Positions 34,916 through 48,366 of a stretch of 64,000 bases of DNA are shown here, one piece after another (positions within the stretch are counted from its first letter, which is position 1; each line of letters begins with the position of its first letter). The notes beneath the pieces were generated by a model, which saw nothing but the letters and a program-made list of their open reading frames with translations, ran no database searches and had not been told where the DNA came from. The stretch covers positions 22,351,806-22,415,805 of the forward strand of contig CM069875.1 of NCBI GenBank assembly GCA_036172665.1. Direction: 5' to 3'. This DNA comes from Prosopocoilus inquinatus. Taxonomy: Eukaryota > Arthropoda > Insecta > Coleoptera > Lucanidae. The translations under genes and the position numbers were made by a program.

Positions 34916-36548
34916 AATATTGTGAACGCAGAATTTCTTGCAACAACTGAGTGAGATCAACGCCCACTGTATATAGGCCTGATTCATTAGTTTGGAGAAT
35001 ACCCCGACTTGAGACCTCGAGATAGCGCCGCGCGGGCGCGTACCGTCCACTTAAATGTAAATGTATTGTGAACCGCGGAGACCGAGCTGACCGCACATAC
35101 TCAGTCATTTTACTGTTACATTCAAATAAATATTTAAAACTTGACTCCAACATGTTACGATAATTAAAGCCGGGCCGGATGTTAGCCGGAGCGATTACTT
35201 TGTCACTGTAAATAACGAAGTAACATCGGCGACAGTGAGAAAAAAATTTCTTGAATCAGCGTGTTTACATTACAAATTCTTTGCGTTTTTTATTCAGGAT
35301 AATCTACTTATCGATTTACGACAATGAAGATCCATCAAAAATCTTAAACTGCCGCTGCAATAAAGAATTACAAATTTGTAACTCGCCTTAAAACAGTTAA
35401 TCTGAATGCGATTTATGTTGCGTATGATTCTCAAACAGAAATGAACTTTCTAATAATGTTAAAACATAAATACCTGGCATAATTAAACAGGGAGATATAA
35501 TAAGAAACCAAAAACACGACAGTTCATCATTTTTAAATATCCTAACGTACTTATTAATGAGCGGAGCGCACACATCCTAACGCTTTGACAGTTAGATGCT
35601 TACTAGCGAATACCCTGAGATCTGACTAGCACGAAATATGACCTTCATATGCGATCGAGTAGGCCTAAATGAAGTCCGGTGTTGCCGTAATACAGTCGAG
35701 TACACTTTTCGACAGCAATATCAAAGTTTATTATTTTTTTTATCTGGATGATATTTGAAAACGGTAAAATTGACAAAAAACTGGCATTAGTATGAGGCCT
35801 TTTCGCCTGTTAGGCCCTACGTCGCGGTTATATTTCGTGTATCAAATTTGCGAAAAACTTTCGAAGTGTCGAATTAGTCAATAAACATTCACCATGGTAA
35901 CCTGTCTCTGTTATTTTGTAACTATTTTTTTACAAAAATTATCGTGTCATATGGCCCTTAAATTATAGCACTTTCGATTGGGCACTACATACATTGAGTG
36001 CGCACTCAAGGTATTCATTCTGTTCTAACTTATGTAATAAAACAATATGATGATACACTAAGTGAAAAAGATGAACAATTTACTCCAAACCTTTTCTCTT
36101 CAAACGTTTAAAGTGACTTCGTCCATTCAGGAGAGATTATGGTACTTTCTTGAGACCCTTCCTGCCTATTCTTTTAATCTTTTCTCATCTGTTATCCATT
36201 AAATTGTATATGCATACATAACATAAAAGTCACACATGCAAGTGTACTACGAAAGGTCTCCTTCCATTAAACCTGACCTAATAGAATCGTACCGGAGCAG
36301 AGAGTTTTGTCAACGGCACAATATTTCGCCAGAGAACTTCTGACAAACAGTCACGCTCTAACCATTAGACGTGCTAGTGAGCGTTATATCATATAAATCT
36401 ACAGAGAGATTGTATCGCCACGGTTACGGTTCTGTTACACTCAGGCTTAGTGAGCGAAAACTTTTAGTTCACTTTAATCGTTATTTATCGTTATGGATAC
36501 GTGTAAAATAATGATTAAAAAATTTGAAAAAGTTAATTTTAATTAGTA
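34916..36548. other. Intron DNA with a G+C-richer block and a MITE relic
   Basis: 34916-35080 is G+C-richer without recognisable coding. 35993-36065 is a diverged relative of the small MITE at 15551-15679 (gagtgcgcactcaagg, ttatgtaataaaac). The rest is plain AT-rich DNA. Confidence 0.35.
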
Positions 36549-36550
36549 TA

Positions 36551-38306
36551 CAGTGTGGAAGAAATTTAAGGAACTAATTCGACATCTCGAAAAATATTGT
36601 GTTCTCGGAAAAACGCTCGGACAGGTCGATTTAGAATTTTGAATGGGCACCTTTTAGCTGCAATTGTTTTTTTTATGGTAACCTATATCAGAGTTGTGAC
36701 ACTATCGATTGTTTTCTTTTAATGCAAACCCACCGTTTTGATTCCAGTATTCGATAGACAACATTTTTCTATGAATCATAAAGTAAAACAATTATGGGGT
36801 TGAATAACAAAATTTTCGAAAAAAATTAAATCAAAAGTAATAAAATTTAGCAACCAAGAAATTTCTCAAACTCAAAACCGGATATATTTCCAAGTCTGAA
36901 CTTCGCCTTACGTTTGCCTGGTTTAGATTAATATTAAACAGCGTGTTTATTTTATTTGCTTTTTTTCGGGCAATAAAGACGTTTATTATTATTAAAAATT
37001 ATTAGAATATGGAGATCGGACAAAAACTTAGACAGGAGTTTACGAGATTTTTAATCAAAAATATCCAAATTGAGAACCCATAACACGTTCAACTGTGAGT
37101 AAATTCGAGAAAAATTCAGAGAAACTGGAAATGTTAAAGTCAGAACTGGACGTGGTCGTTCAAAATTACACCTAAATACCGAATTGAACGTCTTATTGGC
37201 TTTACAAGAGAATCTCCATTCAACAAGTCGACAGATTGCTTTAAGTAATTCAATAAACCATAATTGCGTTCAAAAAATTTGTTACAAGGAAAAATTATAC
37301 CCACACAAAGTCAAACTGGCTCATGATCTTTCAAAGGACAATTCTCATCGTCTCGTCTACAATTTTATGAAGAAATGCAGAGAATATGTAGTCATAATTA
37401 ATTGTGAGAAATATTTTATTCTCGGATGAATCTACATTCTATTTAAACAGTAGCGTGAAAATCCAAACTGGATGATGGAGAAAATCAAGCAGCATCCTCA
37501 GAAAGTTTGGGCGGGAATATTGAGAGATCGGATATTGGGACCAGTATTCGTTAATGGAAATTTAACTGGGGAAAGATATTTCGAATTCTTACAATTTGAA
37601 CTAGACCCTACCTTCCCTACCTTAGTAAAATTATTTCCAATTCAACCAAATATTTTTAATGACGAGATGTGGTATCATCAGGATGGTGCACCATCGGACT
37701 ATGTTGCAATGAATTGTAATTATCTACATAAGGTGTTTCCCAATCGGTGGATCGGGCGACGAGGTCCTATGGAATGGCCTCCGCGATCTCCAGACTTAAC
37801 TCCACTAGATTGTTTCCTACGGGGTTACTTGAAAAGCAAAGTGTACGTAAACAGACCCGTAAATTTGGAGGAGTTGAGAGACTTGAAATGCGCTTAATTA
37901 GTACAGAAGTAATTCGTCACGTTCAAGAAGGGTTTATTATCTGTTTAGATCATTGCCAGGTGACTAACGGTCAACATTGTGAACATCTTTCATTTCTTAT
38001 TACTGATTTTATAATTTTGAGAAATTTTTTGGTTACTAAATTTACTACTTTTGATTTAATTTTCTTGAAAAATTTGTTATTTAACTTTTCTTTATGATAC
38101 GCAGAAAAGTATTATCTATCGAATAATGCAATAAAAACAGCAGGTTTATTTTTGAAAAAAACAATCGATAGTGTCACAACTGTAAAAAAACAATTGCAGC
38201 TAAAAGGTGCCCATTCAAAATTTTAAATCGACCAGTTCGAGCGTTTTTTCGAGAACAAAGTATTTTCGAAGACATCGAATTATTTCCTTAATTTTCTTCC
38301 GCGCTG
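36551..38306 (+). mobile_element. Tc1/mariner-superfamily transposon (defective), TA target site
   Basis: Ends cagtgtggaagaaatttaag and (reverse complement of right end) cagcgcggaagaaaattaag. The terminal inverted repeats extend about 200 bp each, including caatcgatagtgtcacaac and caattgcagctaaaaggtgc. TA flanks both sides (36549-36550 and 38307-38308). Length 1756 bp is normal for the superfamily. The transposase inside is broken. Confidence 0.88.
37009..37897 (+). pseudogene. Tc1/mariner transposase pseudogene
   Basis: Fragments in three frames. An N-terminal helix-turn-helix-like part near 37009-37200 has stop codons. The FSDEST segment with the first catalytic Asp is at about 37424-37440. 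Then KVWAGIL..., YHQDGAPSDY (second Asp), RWIGRRGPMEWPPRSPDLTP and LDCFLRGYLKSKVY (third acidic residue in the SPDLTPLD box) run to 37897. A segment between FYLNS and the WAGIL block is missing or shifted. It cannot make an active enzyme. Confidence 0.85.
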
Positions 38307-38317
38307 TATTTTTGAAT

Positions 38318-38488
38318 GAGTGACGAAAGTGACATTTTTGAGCGAGAGAAGAGGCTATACCTCGTTTGATAATTTCGCGAGCTTAAGAAAATGATTTCGA
38401 CGAGTTAATCTGAATCAGAGATTAAAATAAAGGTCCGACAAGCAACACACACTGACATTTAATAATGACGAGATACAGCGACAGCAGG
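38318..38488. repeat. Direct-repeat unit (copy 1)
   Basis: gagtgacgaaagtgacattt, gagcgagaga, gagcttaagaaaatgatttc, gacgagttaa, taataatgacgagatacagc gacagcag: the same ordered blocks recur at 39119-39370. Function and family unknown; it starts just outside the mariner insertion. Confidence 0.6.
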
Positions 38489-39118
38489 CAACTAGAAGGA
38501 GTAGGATCTCTAGAGACGAAAATTAACGTTATGAGATTTTCGGTGTATTCGGTGACAATAGAATGTCTTCTCATAAAGGGTCGTAGAGAAAACATATTTT
38601 AATACATGCTTTTAAACACATTAAAATTTTAAAAGTTGCATTTTATATAAAATCTCTTATAATTAGTCAATCATTACGATGCAAGTACAGATATTAAAGA
38701 ATTTAATAAACAATGAAAAGGTTAACCAAGAAGCCGAGTAACATTTGTATAAATCAAATAGTAGTATAATAGTTGAGAATTTTAAATTAAGGAGAATGTC
38801 TATAAAAGTTATTAAATTTAATGATACGATAACTTTAAAGTAATTACAAATATTTCATTACCATTTTCTATAACCATTTCAGTACTACTTTTATAATCCT
38901 TAAATTGATATTTTCGAAGAATTTTACGTTTCCGTATTGATCATTAACAGCACTATTAGCGTATATAAGTACAAATGCATCGATTTGTCTGGACACGTTA
39001 TCCTTACATAATCTAGTAAGCAAATTTTCAAATGTTTATTTAATTTTGAATAAAAAGTAACCACCTAAAGGGTTTTGTTTTATTTTCAAAAACTGTTTAC
39101 TATAGTATATTGTTCAAA

Positions 39119-39370
39119 GAGTGACGAAAGTGACATTTCTTGAGCGAGAGAACAGTTTATTAGACGAGACGAAGCCGAGTTTGGTAATGTTCGTGAGCTT
39201 AAGAAAATGATTTTGACGAGTTAAACATTATACTTTTTCTACGACCCGATTTACCATTTCTGGTGGAATATTGGGAAGATCTAAATCGCTTTCTGAATCA
39301 GAAATCGTGATAAAGCTACGAAGAACAGCACAAACTGACACTTAATAATGACCCGGTACAGCGACAGCAG
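39119..39370. repeat. Direct-repeat unit (copy 2)
   Basis: Carries all blocks of the unit at 38318-38488 plus about 80 bp of extra sequence in the middle (ctttttctacgacccgattt...). The spacing is about 800 bp, so this may be the two ends of one element or a tandem duplication. Confidence 0.55.
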
Positions 39371-41756
39371 ATCTGTTATGTAATAAATTATACCAATCTG
39401 TAAAATCCGCCTATCAATCAAAAATAGAGTATAAATCTGTTTTGTCTTCAAGGCCATATTTATTATATTCATTGCGTTTTGGTATACATATTTTTGTTTA
39501 ACATTATCTTTTTTTGGTCTTTATCAATCGAACACTCTAAGATTCCATCAGTTACTAGGTCTGATCGTAATCATCCCCAATTCGACTATGTCATTAATAC
39601 CATTAGAATTAATGACGCAATTTTCCTTCACATAAAAAAAAATTCAATACTATGTATACTGGTACAACTTTTATTTATTGCTACTTTCATGTGAGCTTTT
39701 TGCTTAATTTTATCAGGGATTTCAGTATCCGACACAGAAATTCTCTTTCCCCATTTTTCATAACTTTTTTTTTATAACAAAAACCTCCATAATGTTTATT
39801 AAAAGCATTTTTACTTTTTGTAAATAATTTAATTTCTTTGTTGCAGTATTACTTATTAAGTTTCTTTTCTAATTTCATTCTAACATTTCTTTATTATTTC
39901 TTTTGTTGAATTCTATGTAACTGTGTAACGTTACTTGTGTCGATTTGCATTAATGTTGCTTAGTTATTTAATTTTTATTTTAAAATAATAAAGAAAATAA
40001 AGAAAAAAAATGTACTTAAATATGTAGATATCGCAATATTTATTATTCAATTAAAATATCTCTATAGTTATGAGTGAAATGATTTTCTAATAAAACCCAT
40101 ATTTTTTAATACCAACAGAACAATACATTATAAATCATGGGAAAATGTTTGTCATCTCATTTACACACAAAATAAATATTATGCAAGTGTCTTGCTTCAA
40201 CTATGAAATTAGAGCAGTTAACGGCACAGATTAAATGCAGTTTCGCAATTTATTATTGCTCCATAATTTCAAGTACAATATGTATGCAATACATGTCGCA
40301 AAATTCCACATCTAACAATAAGTGCAATAAAGAAAATTGCAATTGGTATGCGCGTAATTGTCTGTTGTGAGTAAACTCACAAGTAAACAGGTGAATAGAC
40401 GTTGGAAAGTTTGGCCCGTTTTCTCTAGTTTTTTCTTTTGTTTTTTGAACCTACCTGTTTGAATACGTGAAAGCGCGATTAATTTGACGCAGTCATCCTA
40501 AAATTATAAGCATAATTTATTGTCGCCTTATCTTTGCGTAAAATAACTTTCAAACTTTCAAATGAATTCGTCAATTCAAGTTGCGCACGAATATGTGCCA
40601 ACCGAATTATGCCGGTTTCCCTTTTACTTGGTTTATTATTAATTAATCGATTGGTTATGTATATGGTTGGTTCACTTTCGAATTTGATGGAGTGGAATTA
40701 GCAAGTATTATTTTGTAAGAATTTTGAAACGTTGTCTTACTTTATTTATAAAAGTGGAAAATGTCGAGGCTTATAGCATGTGATCATAAAATCCCGTCAC
40801 TCTATCTATGTATGCGGACCTTGAATGTCTACTAAATGTAAGTACACACGCAATTTCCTGCAGTATTTGATTAATCGGAATGACATTCGCGGTTAATTGA
40901 CTAACACACGTTAAAAGACAAAAACTTCTTATTAATGAGAAATCATAATATGTAAATTTTGTGTAATTTGTTGCAGAACGTACCTATGTTGTTTGGAAGA
41001 AGTAATCCTCTTTACACTTTAATATGCTTTGTAATATTTTGTTGCATTTCGAAAGTCGTTTTAATTAGTTGCATGCTTTAAGAAATCCAGTCCACCAATT
41101 GGAAGCTGTCATTTCAAAAATTCGGAAGATAATAAAAAAAAATTAATATATTATTGTTAAATAACATAATTTAGACGTGTTATATACATATACACAAAAC
41201 TATCCTATCTTCATTTAATCTTGTATCCCACGTGATCTATATGTAGTGTATTCTAAAATTTAAAAAATTTTAAAAAATATTCATTTTTGTATGATTATGT
41301 GGCTCTTTTTCATTTACTAATGAAAAATATACGGAGGTAAGAGTGGTAATAGGAAAAATCTTTTTTATAAATAATTACAGCAAAAATATGAAAATCAAAG
41401 TAATAACAGCATGCCAATTAGGAAATTTTTCCGTCGAATTCGTCATACTCAGCAGGAACATTAACATTAGGTGAGAATTACTAATATGACGAGCACCAAA
41501 TTCAAACACCCTTCAAACTCATTACACGGAAGTATACAATGGCGCGAAGTGCATTGTTTTTAAAAGTTCAATTGGTCTATAAAAAATGATAACTAAATAA
41601 ATTTAGTGCTGTCCAGGGGTGCTGCGTACTTTTGTCAACTGTTTGCTTCATATTGAGTTGCCTTTATCATTATTAATTACACAGCCCCACAAAAAGAAAT
41701 TCTTTCAGATCTCGAGGTCAGACTATGTCTATTGCATGTTTTCGAAGTCGCTGTAA
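39371..41756. other. AT-rich intron DNA, nothing recognised
   Basis: No ORF with motifs and no clear repeat in about 2.4 kb. Confidence 0.3.
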
Positions 41757-42090
41757 CACTATAACCCTATAACCCCAGGTGTCAAGTCCCACTACACACA
41801 ACGATTCTGTAAAGGGAGCTGTGCAGCCACAATAACCCTATAACCTATAACCCTATACTTGTAACCCCGAAACCCCTAACCTCATAATCCTATAACCCCA
41901 TAGCCGATAAGTCCAATAACCACATTACTCAGTAATTTGACTTGATCTCTCATTGCAGAATTTATCAGGGCTCTATTAACGGAATATGTTAACTCCACAA
42001 TCCTCCAACACTTAACTCCATAACACTCTAACCCCATAATACATAATACCATAACCCCGTAACTACTTAAATAATTACCTCATCGTCTCA
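41757..42090. repeat. Degenerate ataaccc-type tandem array
   Basis: Irregular 7-9-bp steps on + such as ataaccctataacccc, aacctataaccctat, aacccctaacct, aatcctataaccccatagcc. It resembles decayed telomere-like simple sequence but is not the insect TTAGG (CCTAA) repeat in register. The plus strand is C-rich and G-poor. Confidence 0.55.
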
Positions 42091-42595
42091 CGACCATGTA
42101 ACCAATAATATGGTTATTGGATTAAAGATTATGGGGTTGTAGAAATATGGTTAAAAAAAAAAACAGAAACAAAATCAAATTTATACAGTTATCTCAAAAG
42201 AATAGTGTGCTGACTTCAGAGTATGAAACAGATTGCAGAAAAAGGATTTTGCCAGATTTTTTTTACTCGTAATTTGATTATATCCATTATTTTCATTATA
42301 TCCATTATTTTATATTAAAAAGTTAATTTTGACAAATTTTCCTTAACTTTGAGCCAGTTTAAATGATTGCTACCGAAATTAGTTTTTAACTTAAAAAGTA
42401 ATCACAAAGAAATTCGTAATTTTAGAATCAGACAGTGTTGCCAACCGTGGCGATTTATTATCAAAAGGGCGATAAAACATCGTAACCGTTTGGCTTACTT
42501 TTGGCAATTCTAAAACGGCAAAATTAAATTTGACATTTAATTTTGTGTAGAATGGAGTGCAATGTGATATAATAAGTTGGGTGAGTTCACTTGAC

Positions 42596-42960
42596 CTTGA
42601 GATTTGTTCAGGTTGAATGGAATTAGGTTGAGTACTTGAAAATCATTTGTCATTTAGTCTTTTTACTTATTTTTTTAAGTTTTTTAATTTTCCATTTTTT
42701 TGCTTGGTTTGAATAGAATCGAGTTTGGTTGTTAGGTTGAATTTGGTTGACATTGGTCGTACTTGCATTTTTAAATTTTTGTTTCAATTGAATACAGGTT
42801 GAGTTCAATTTAGTTGGATTGAAAATTTGTTCTTGATTCTAATAATTTTTTTACTTGGGTCGAATAAAGTTGGGTTCAATTGAATTGAGTTGGTTTTAAT
42901 TTTTAATTTTTTGCTTGGGTTAAATAGAGTTTACTTCAATAGTTGGAGCAAATTTAGTTA
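42596..42960. repeat. Degenerate ttgaattnggttgagtt tandem array
   Basis: Recurring units on +: gaatggaattaggttgagt, gaatagaatcgagtttggtt, gaatacaggttgagttcaat, cgaataaagttgggttcaat, gaattgagttgg. Spacing is irregular (20-60 bp), with t-rich spacers. A decayed minisatellite. Confidence 0.5.
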
Positions 42961-43559
42961 ACCTTCAGATTGTTCGAGCTGTCCGTTAATCATATTTTGA
43001 TTAACGTAACTTGGCGCCCTTCCTGCATTGGCGTCTTCATGCCTTGCTTATCTTGCTTACCCGTCTTCCGCCGATCCTGCGTTTTAATAAATTACATAAA
43101 AATAAATAATTATACAAAAATAAATATTCTTCTGGAAGAATGGGGACGTATAAGGGTTCTGAATTCTCGATGAAGGGAAATTAAGATTTTTTCCAAGAGA
43201 TTATACTTTAAATCTATAAAATTGTTTAAGATTACGTTTATTGCTTTTATATTTAATTTTTCAGATCAAATTAATTATGTTAGGCATCGATTATACACCA
43301 GCTAAGCACAGTTACTCACAGATTGAGGCGTGTTTCTCAATCTGCGGGTATGTATTACAAACAATTTATTTAAAATATAAAGAAAATGAACATTTGTCAC
43401 GTATTAATCATAGTTTCAGCCATCACAATAACCTAATAGCATGCAGTATTTTTATTCACGAACATGGACTGATTGATTTCTCACATACAGAAATTGTGCC
43501 CGCCATGGGAAAATTAGTTTTGTAATATCTAACCGTCTGTCCGTCAATCAATTACTTAA

Positions 43560-43752
43560 GGCTAGTTTACATTATCCGATTTTGTATTCGATTTTCAGTT
43601 TTGAGTAGCTCAAACGTGATATAGTATACCTTTACACTATTCGATTTTTCATTCGAGAAGCTAGTTTAATTCGAGACAAACTCGAATATAAAATCGAACA
43701 GAAAAATCAAATATAAAAATCGAAAGCAAAATCGGATAATGTAAACTGGCCT
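43560..43752. mobile_element. ~193-bp MITE at a ttaa site
   Basis: Ends ggctagtttacattatccga and tcggataatgtaaactggcc are inverted for about 24 bp. ttaa lies at both edges (43556-43559 and 43753-43756), the target of piggyBac-type elements. Interior rich in ttcgat/atcgaa words, no ORF. Confidence 0.72.
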
Positions 43753-43756
43753 TTAA

Positions 43757-46700
43757 AAGTAAGTAATGCAAGATTCAAGTTATGGAAGTTCCACTGTCCC
43801 ATGAAACACAAATACAGAATCTGTCTAAAATACGTTTTGTATTTAATCTACGTGACAGTCTAGGAAACGATTAATGGATGAATCTGGTGTATTCTGAAGT
43901 AATTAAAAATTTAAGGGCGTTTAATAGACGAATCGCTTGTATTCTGAAGTAGTAGTTTCATTAAAATACGAATATTTTTGGTGGTCTATACTGATCTATA
44001 CCATAAAAATGACCAAAAATATCTCTGGCTGACGGATATAAACGTTTGATAAAGAAAATGGTGTGGCCTGGAGGCATTTAAAATTTGTAAAAAAAATATT
44101 TTTACTTTAAACTAGCCAATATCAACACAATTCACTTCAATAGCTATGTGCCCGTTATTTTAATTTTTCATTTTAGTTTAATAAAATATCATTACCCTCA
44201 TCAATTTCGCTTAGTCTGGATGCATCTTAATATTCTCTCATTCAAATGTGGTTTGCCATACTTCGCAATCGAGGTTTGCAATTAAAAAAAAAGTACTTCT
44301 CTGTATCTCAATTTTTTTTATTCATTTTACAAGGATAATCTAATACATATAACTTGTTTCACCTAAATACGAGTACAACAACTTTCACACAACGATTTAA
44401 CTTATGCAACGTATTATGTCAGGATTATCGCAAAACACTGTAACTTTGATTAAATCGCTTAAGTGAGAGAAAATTATGCTGTTGCATTGGAAGCCGTATG
44501 CGCATAGACCATGTGAAACGCGGAAAAATAAAAGAAAGGTCACTTCACACGAATAATGTAATACCTATTCGTTATATTGAATTAACATATCATTGGCAGT
44601 TATGCCTGTCGTTATGCTTTATATGCTGAGCCCAAAATACAATGTGTTTCGCGGCTTCATACAAAAAATGAAACTAATGCTGAAAATAGAGATGAAAAAT
44701 AATGTAATGAACCCTTTTTACAAAACAAAATATTAATAATTTTAGGAGAAATTGTTACGGAATTGAAAGAAAACAACAGAAATTAAAAACTGATAATGTA
44801 GAATTAAAATATCTTTAACATGTTATGATACTTAAGACACATTGACGTTTAAAATTTTGAAGCACCACTTTAGCAAACGCTTTAATTTAATTTTGTCTCT
44901 AGTACGTTTTACTATTTTGCTTTAAAGTTGCTGTGATGAGCTTCATTTTTTAAAGAAATTTTTAATTCTACTTATAACACAACTTTGTTTTCAATTTTTA
45001 ATAGCCTTCATTTATTTTTGAAACGAATTGTCTAAAGTCATTTCTCCTTCATGTTTACCAAAGCAAATAAAAAGTACTAAACCATGAGATAAAATGAAAT
45101 TAAAATGTTCGTTGGTTGACGCTGTACTCCATATGAACTTTAAAATTTTAAATCGCAAAGTGTTTTAAGTGGGAATATTTTAAAGAAATGTTAATTCTAC
45201 ATTCAACGACATTCATGTGTATTCTGCAAACACCAACTCATTTCAGTTGATATCTAAAAATAATTATAAAGGAACGTATTGATCTGTAGTTCCAGCAAAT
45301 CAATTGTTATTCTTGTTACATATCAATTATAACAAGCATAGCAATCAATATGATAATTTCAGCAACCACAGAAACCAACGAATTAGCTTCAATATATCGT
45401 AACAATAAGTTGATGAGAATACGACTTTTAGAAAATCAATTGTTATGCTTATGTAACAAGCATCAATCAATATTACAGAATAGACCTAAATATCAATTCT
45501 CAATTTGTAACAATATCTCTAAATACAAGACTCATCACAGCTTTACTGAAAAATACTTTTTTCTTGTCATGGAAACCGAAATTACAAATTTGGACTCACA
45601 ATAATCTGTAGATTCCGAATATGTAAAAATAGACAGATCGTTCCATTTAAACTAAGAAAGTTGATGTCACTTCCGGCGAGGGAAACCGGAAATCATACGT
45701 CGGAAAATTCAGCCTTTTTTTAATTATCGATCAAAAAAAAATCAAAATTCTAGAAGAGTGAACACATGGCGTAGACACCTAAACTGAGTATTGGAAGTGG
45801 GTTTATTAGATTTTTTTTCTTCTTTCGATCTCTACTATCATCTGGCAAAGTTTGTACAGTTTTTTTTTTTATTAACACCCCGTGTATTAGTTAATGTGGC
45901 AAAGACATTAAGAAGTCACTATGTATGAAAAATATTGAGTGGAACTTCGGTTTACGTTGCACTTTCACTTTTTGTGCCATTAAAAGCTAATATTTTTTAA
46001 ATTATTATAAATAAATGCAATATTTCTACAAAGCATTTCATCAAAAATTCCTTATTTTAGGTTTACTAATGTGCGTGAGCAAAAATGTTGCAAATTCTTT
46101 GTTGGAAAGTATATAATATGTCATTGAAGGGAGTGTCAAGAAATGGTAATTTTTACCAGAATTAATCAAAATATGTAATTCCGTCCTGTAATTATCAGTA
46201 ATTAATTGAATTTACATGATAAAGACGAATAAGATTTATGATGTTTGTAGCAATGAAAATAAGAATGCGATGTATAATGTTTGTGATAATCAATAAGCAA
46301 ACATTTCATATGAATACGTAAACATTTGCTTGCCAAAATTTTTACCAGGAAGAAAGTATACAAAAGAATTTTTTTTAATTATTCTTCTTTACCCATCTTC
46401 GGCATTTTATCTTGTAGATTATCTTTGTTAAGTAAATGATATTTTATTGTAAGAAATTTTCTTATCTTTATTGCAGTATGTAAATTTCAATTAGATAAAC
46501 TCTTCGCTTTATAAAACTTCAACTTTACTGTTAGATTACATAATTATAATTTTTAAATTGAGACTTTTGGCCCCGCGGTGCTTTTTTTTCATAAACAGAA
46601 TTAAAAAAAATCGCATTAAACTGGTTTTGAAAGCGAAAATCAGCAAAATTGTTTAATGATATGTACTGAAAGAAAAATTATATGTATTGAAAAATTGGGT

Positions 46701-47100
46701 ATTCAGCAGGAATACGATATACAGATTAACAGAAAATATCCGAGAGGAAATAAAAAACATTGCAGCACCAAATTCAAATTTCAAATTTTCAGTTTATTCA
46801 TTTTTCCTATACAGTGCGTCCACGAATCCACTTGATGAGAGGAAAACGACGATAACTCGTGCTGAAAAAGTTGTAAACTTGCAGCGAACCGTCAATTTTT
46901 AAATTGATATTTACAGAATCTGCTGTAGTTTTATTGAAAATGTTGTACTTTAACTTTTAATTTGTTGGTACGATTATTGTTTTGATGAATTTTATATTTT
47001 TATATTATATATTGCGTCTACGTATTGATCTGATAAGAGAATAAAATAAAAACAAGTGAAAAAAAAACTTTTTTTAGTATCAATTTCACAAATAAAGTTG
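43757..47100. other. AT-rich intron DNA, nothing recognised
   Basis: Chance ORFs only (for example 45350-45604 and 46687-46902), none with known motifs or good splice context. Confidence 0.3.
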
Positions 47101-47103
47101 ACG

Positions 47104-47190
47104 ATTGTCCGATGAAAATGAAAAATGAAAAGCTATCAATCGATAGTGAAACGTTGGGTGCTTTTCAAAAAAAAAACATTTTTTTAAAAA
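47104..47190 (+). repeat. Decayed Penelope terminal repeat with hammerhead remnant
   Basis: attgtccgatgaaaat followed by agctatcaatcgatagtgaa and acgttgggtgctttt matches the 31-bp flank, stem II, GAAA and cleavage-site segment of the intact element at 6002-8730. CUGANGA reads as aatgaaa, so catalysis should be lost. The coding part is absent. Confidence 0.55.
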
Positions 47191-48102
47191 CGCTGCTCGT
47201 CAAGAAATTTCAGAAACGATGCTAATTTAAATTTTGGAGCACAATTTGCCCAAAAATTTCAAAGTTCTTAATTTCATGTTGCAAAAATCAAAGTAATGTT
47301 TTTATTTTGGTTTTTAGGCAATCATGTATTCTTCAAAACATAGTACTGTTCGAGCAACTACACTAGAAAGCAAATATGAATTTAAGGTTTTTGACTACAG
47401 GTTGTCTGAAATTTATTGTAATAATCATAGAAAATTGTTTATTATTAATTTTACGCTAAATACATTCTTCTCGGAAAACTTCAAGAACCACACTCAAATT
47501 TGTATCTGAATTTTTTTTATACAAAAATTAAGCACTGTGTTGCATAATTTGCACCAAGTTGATATTAACATTAAGCCTTTAAAGAACCAGAATGAATGCA
47601 TGAAACTTGTCAATAAGAAAACTAATAAGAATGACTAACTTTTATTTGTTTCTTTTGTTTATAAATTTATTTTAATAAACAAGGTCGATTCTTAGTTTTT
47701 AAAAGGTAAACAAATATCTTACCATTTTCTTCATAGTCGTTCAAATACGACGATGATATTGAGAACTTTAAGACTCTTCTTACCTGTGGCTCTTTTAATA
47801 TGATTTGCAAAAAACTAAAATTTTGTGTTTTAAAGATGTCTCAGTTTGTTATTATTAGAGCACGGATTATAAGCACGACATTTATCTGAAAAAAAGTGCT
47901 TAAATAAGCAGAAAAAAAGCAAAAATAATCCATTAAAAAGCAGGAAAAAACAAAAATAAGCATAACTTCCAAAGGGCAAAAAGTACGAAATCTTATTACT
48001 TGTTTTATTATAATGAATATAAAGAGTTAACTTTATTACTATGTAATTACAAAATACATATTTACAGATACATAAAGTTAATTATCTAGCTATTTACATG
48101 TA

Positions 48103-48366
48103 TTACTTAAAATAATTGTAATAATAATTAATAATTACATATTTTTCTATGTTTTCTACTTCAAAACTTCTCCTTCTATCGCTTAAGATATTTTTTAATA
48201 AAGAAAAACTTCTTTCGACATCAACTGAAACTATTGGCGCATATTTGAAATTTGACATTTCAATTAAACTTAATTTTATATTGCACTCCTCGATATTATG
48301 AGAGTTTGCATTTATGAAATTTGAAATAGTTTGAAGTGACTTAAAACCTACATTTTTGCTTAATAC
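48103..48366 (-). pseudogene. hAT transposase 3' end (dimerisation domain), beyond the Gypsy
   Basis: From the TSD (48366) the frame resumes exactly and stays open for 87 codons to TAA at 48105-48103. It contains YAPIVSVDVERSFSLLKNIL, then SDRRRSF and the conserved helix that follow in hAT C-terminal dimerisation domains. Together with the other exons this makes about 497 residues, a normal size. The only visible lesion in the transposase is the Gypsy insertion. Confidence 0.85.

Noticed and set aside
41757..42090. True telomere repeat
   Set aside because: The insect TTAGG/CCTAA unit is not present in register; units are irregular ataaccc variants.
43241..43525. 94-codon ORF
   Set aside because: No homology recognised, no splice-site support, AT-rich composition typical of chance ORFs here.
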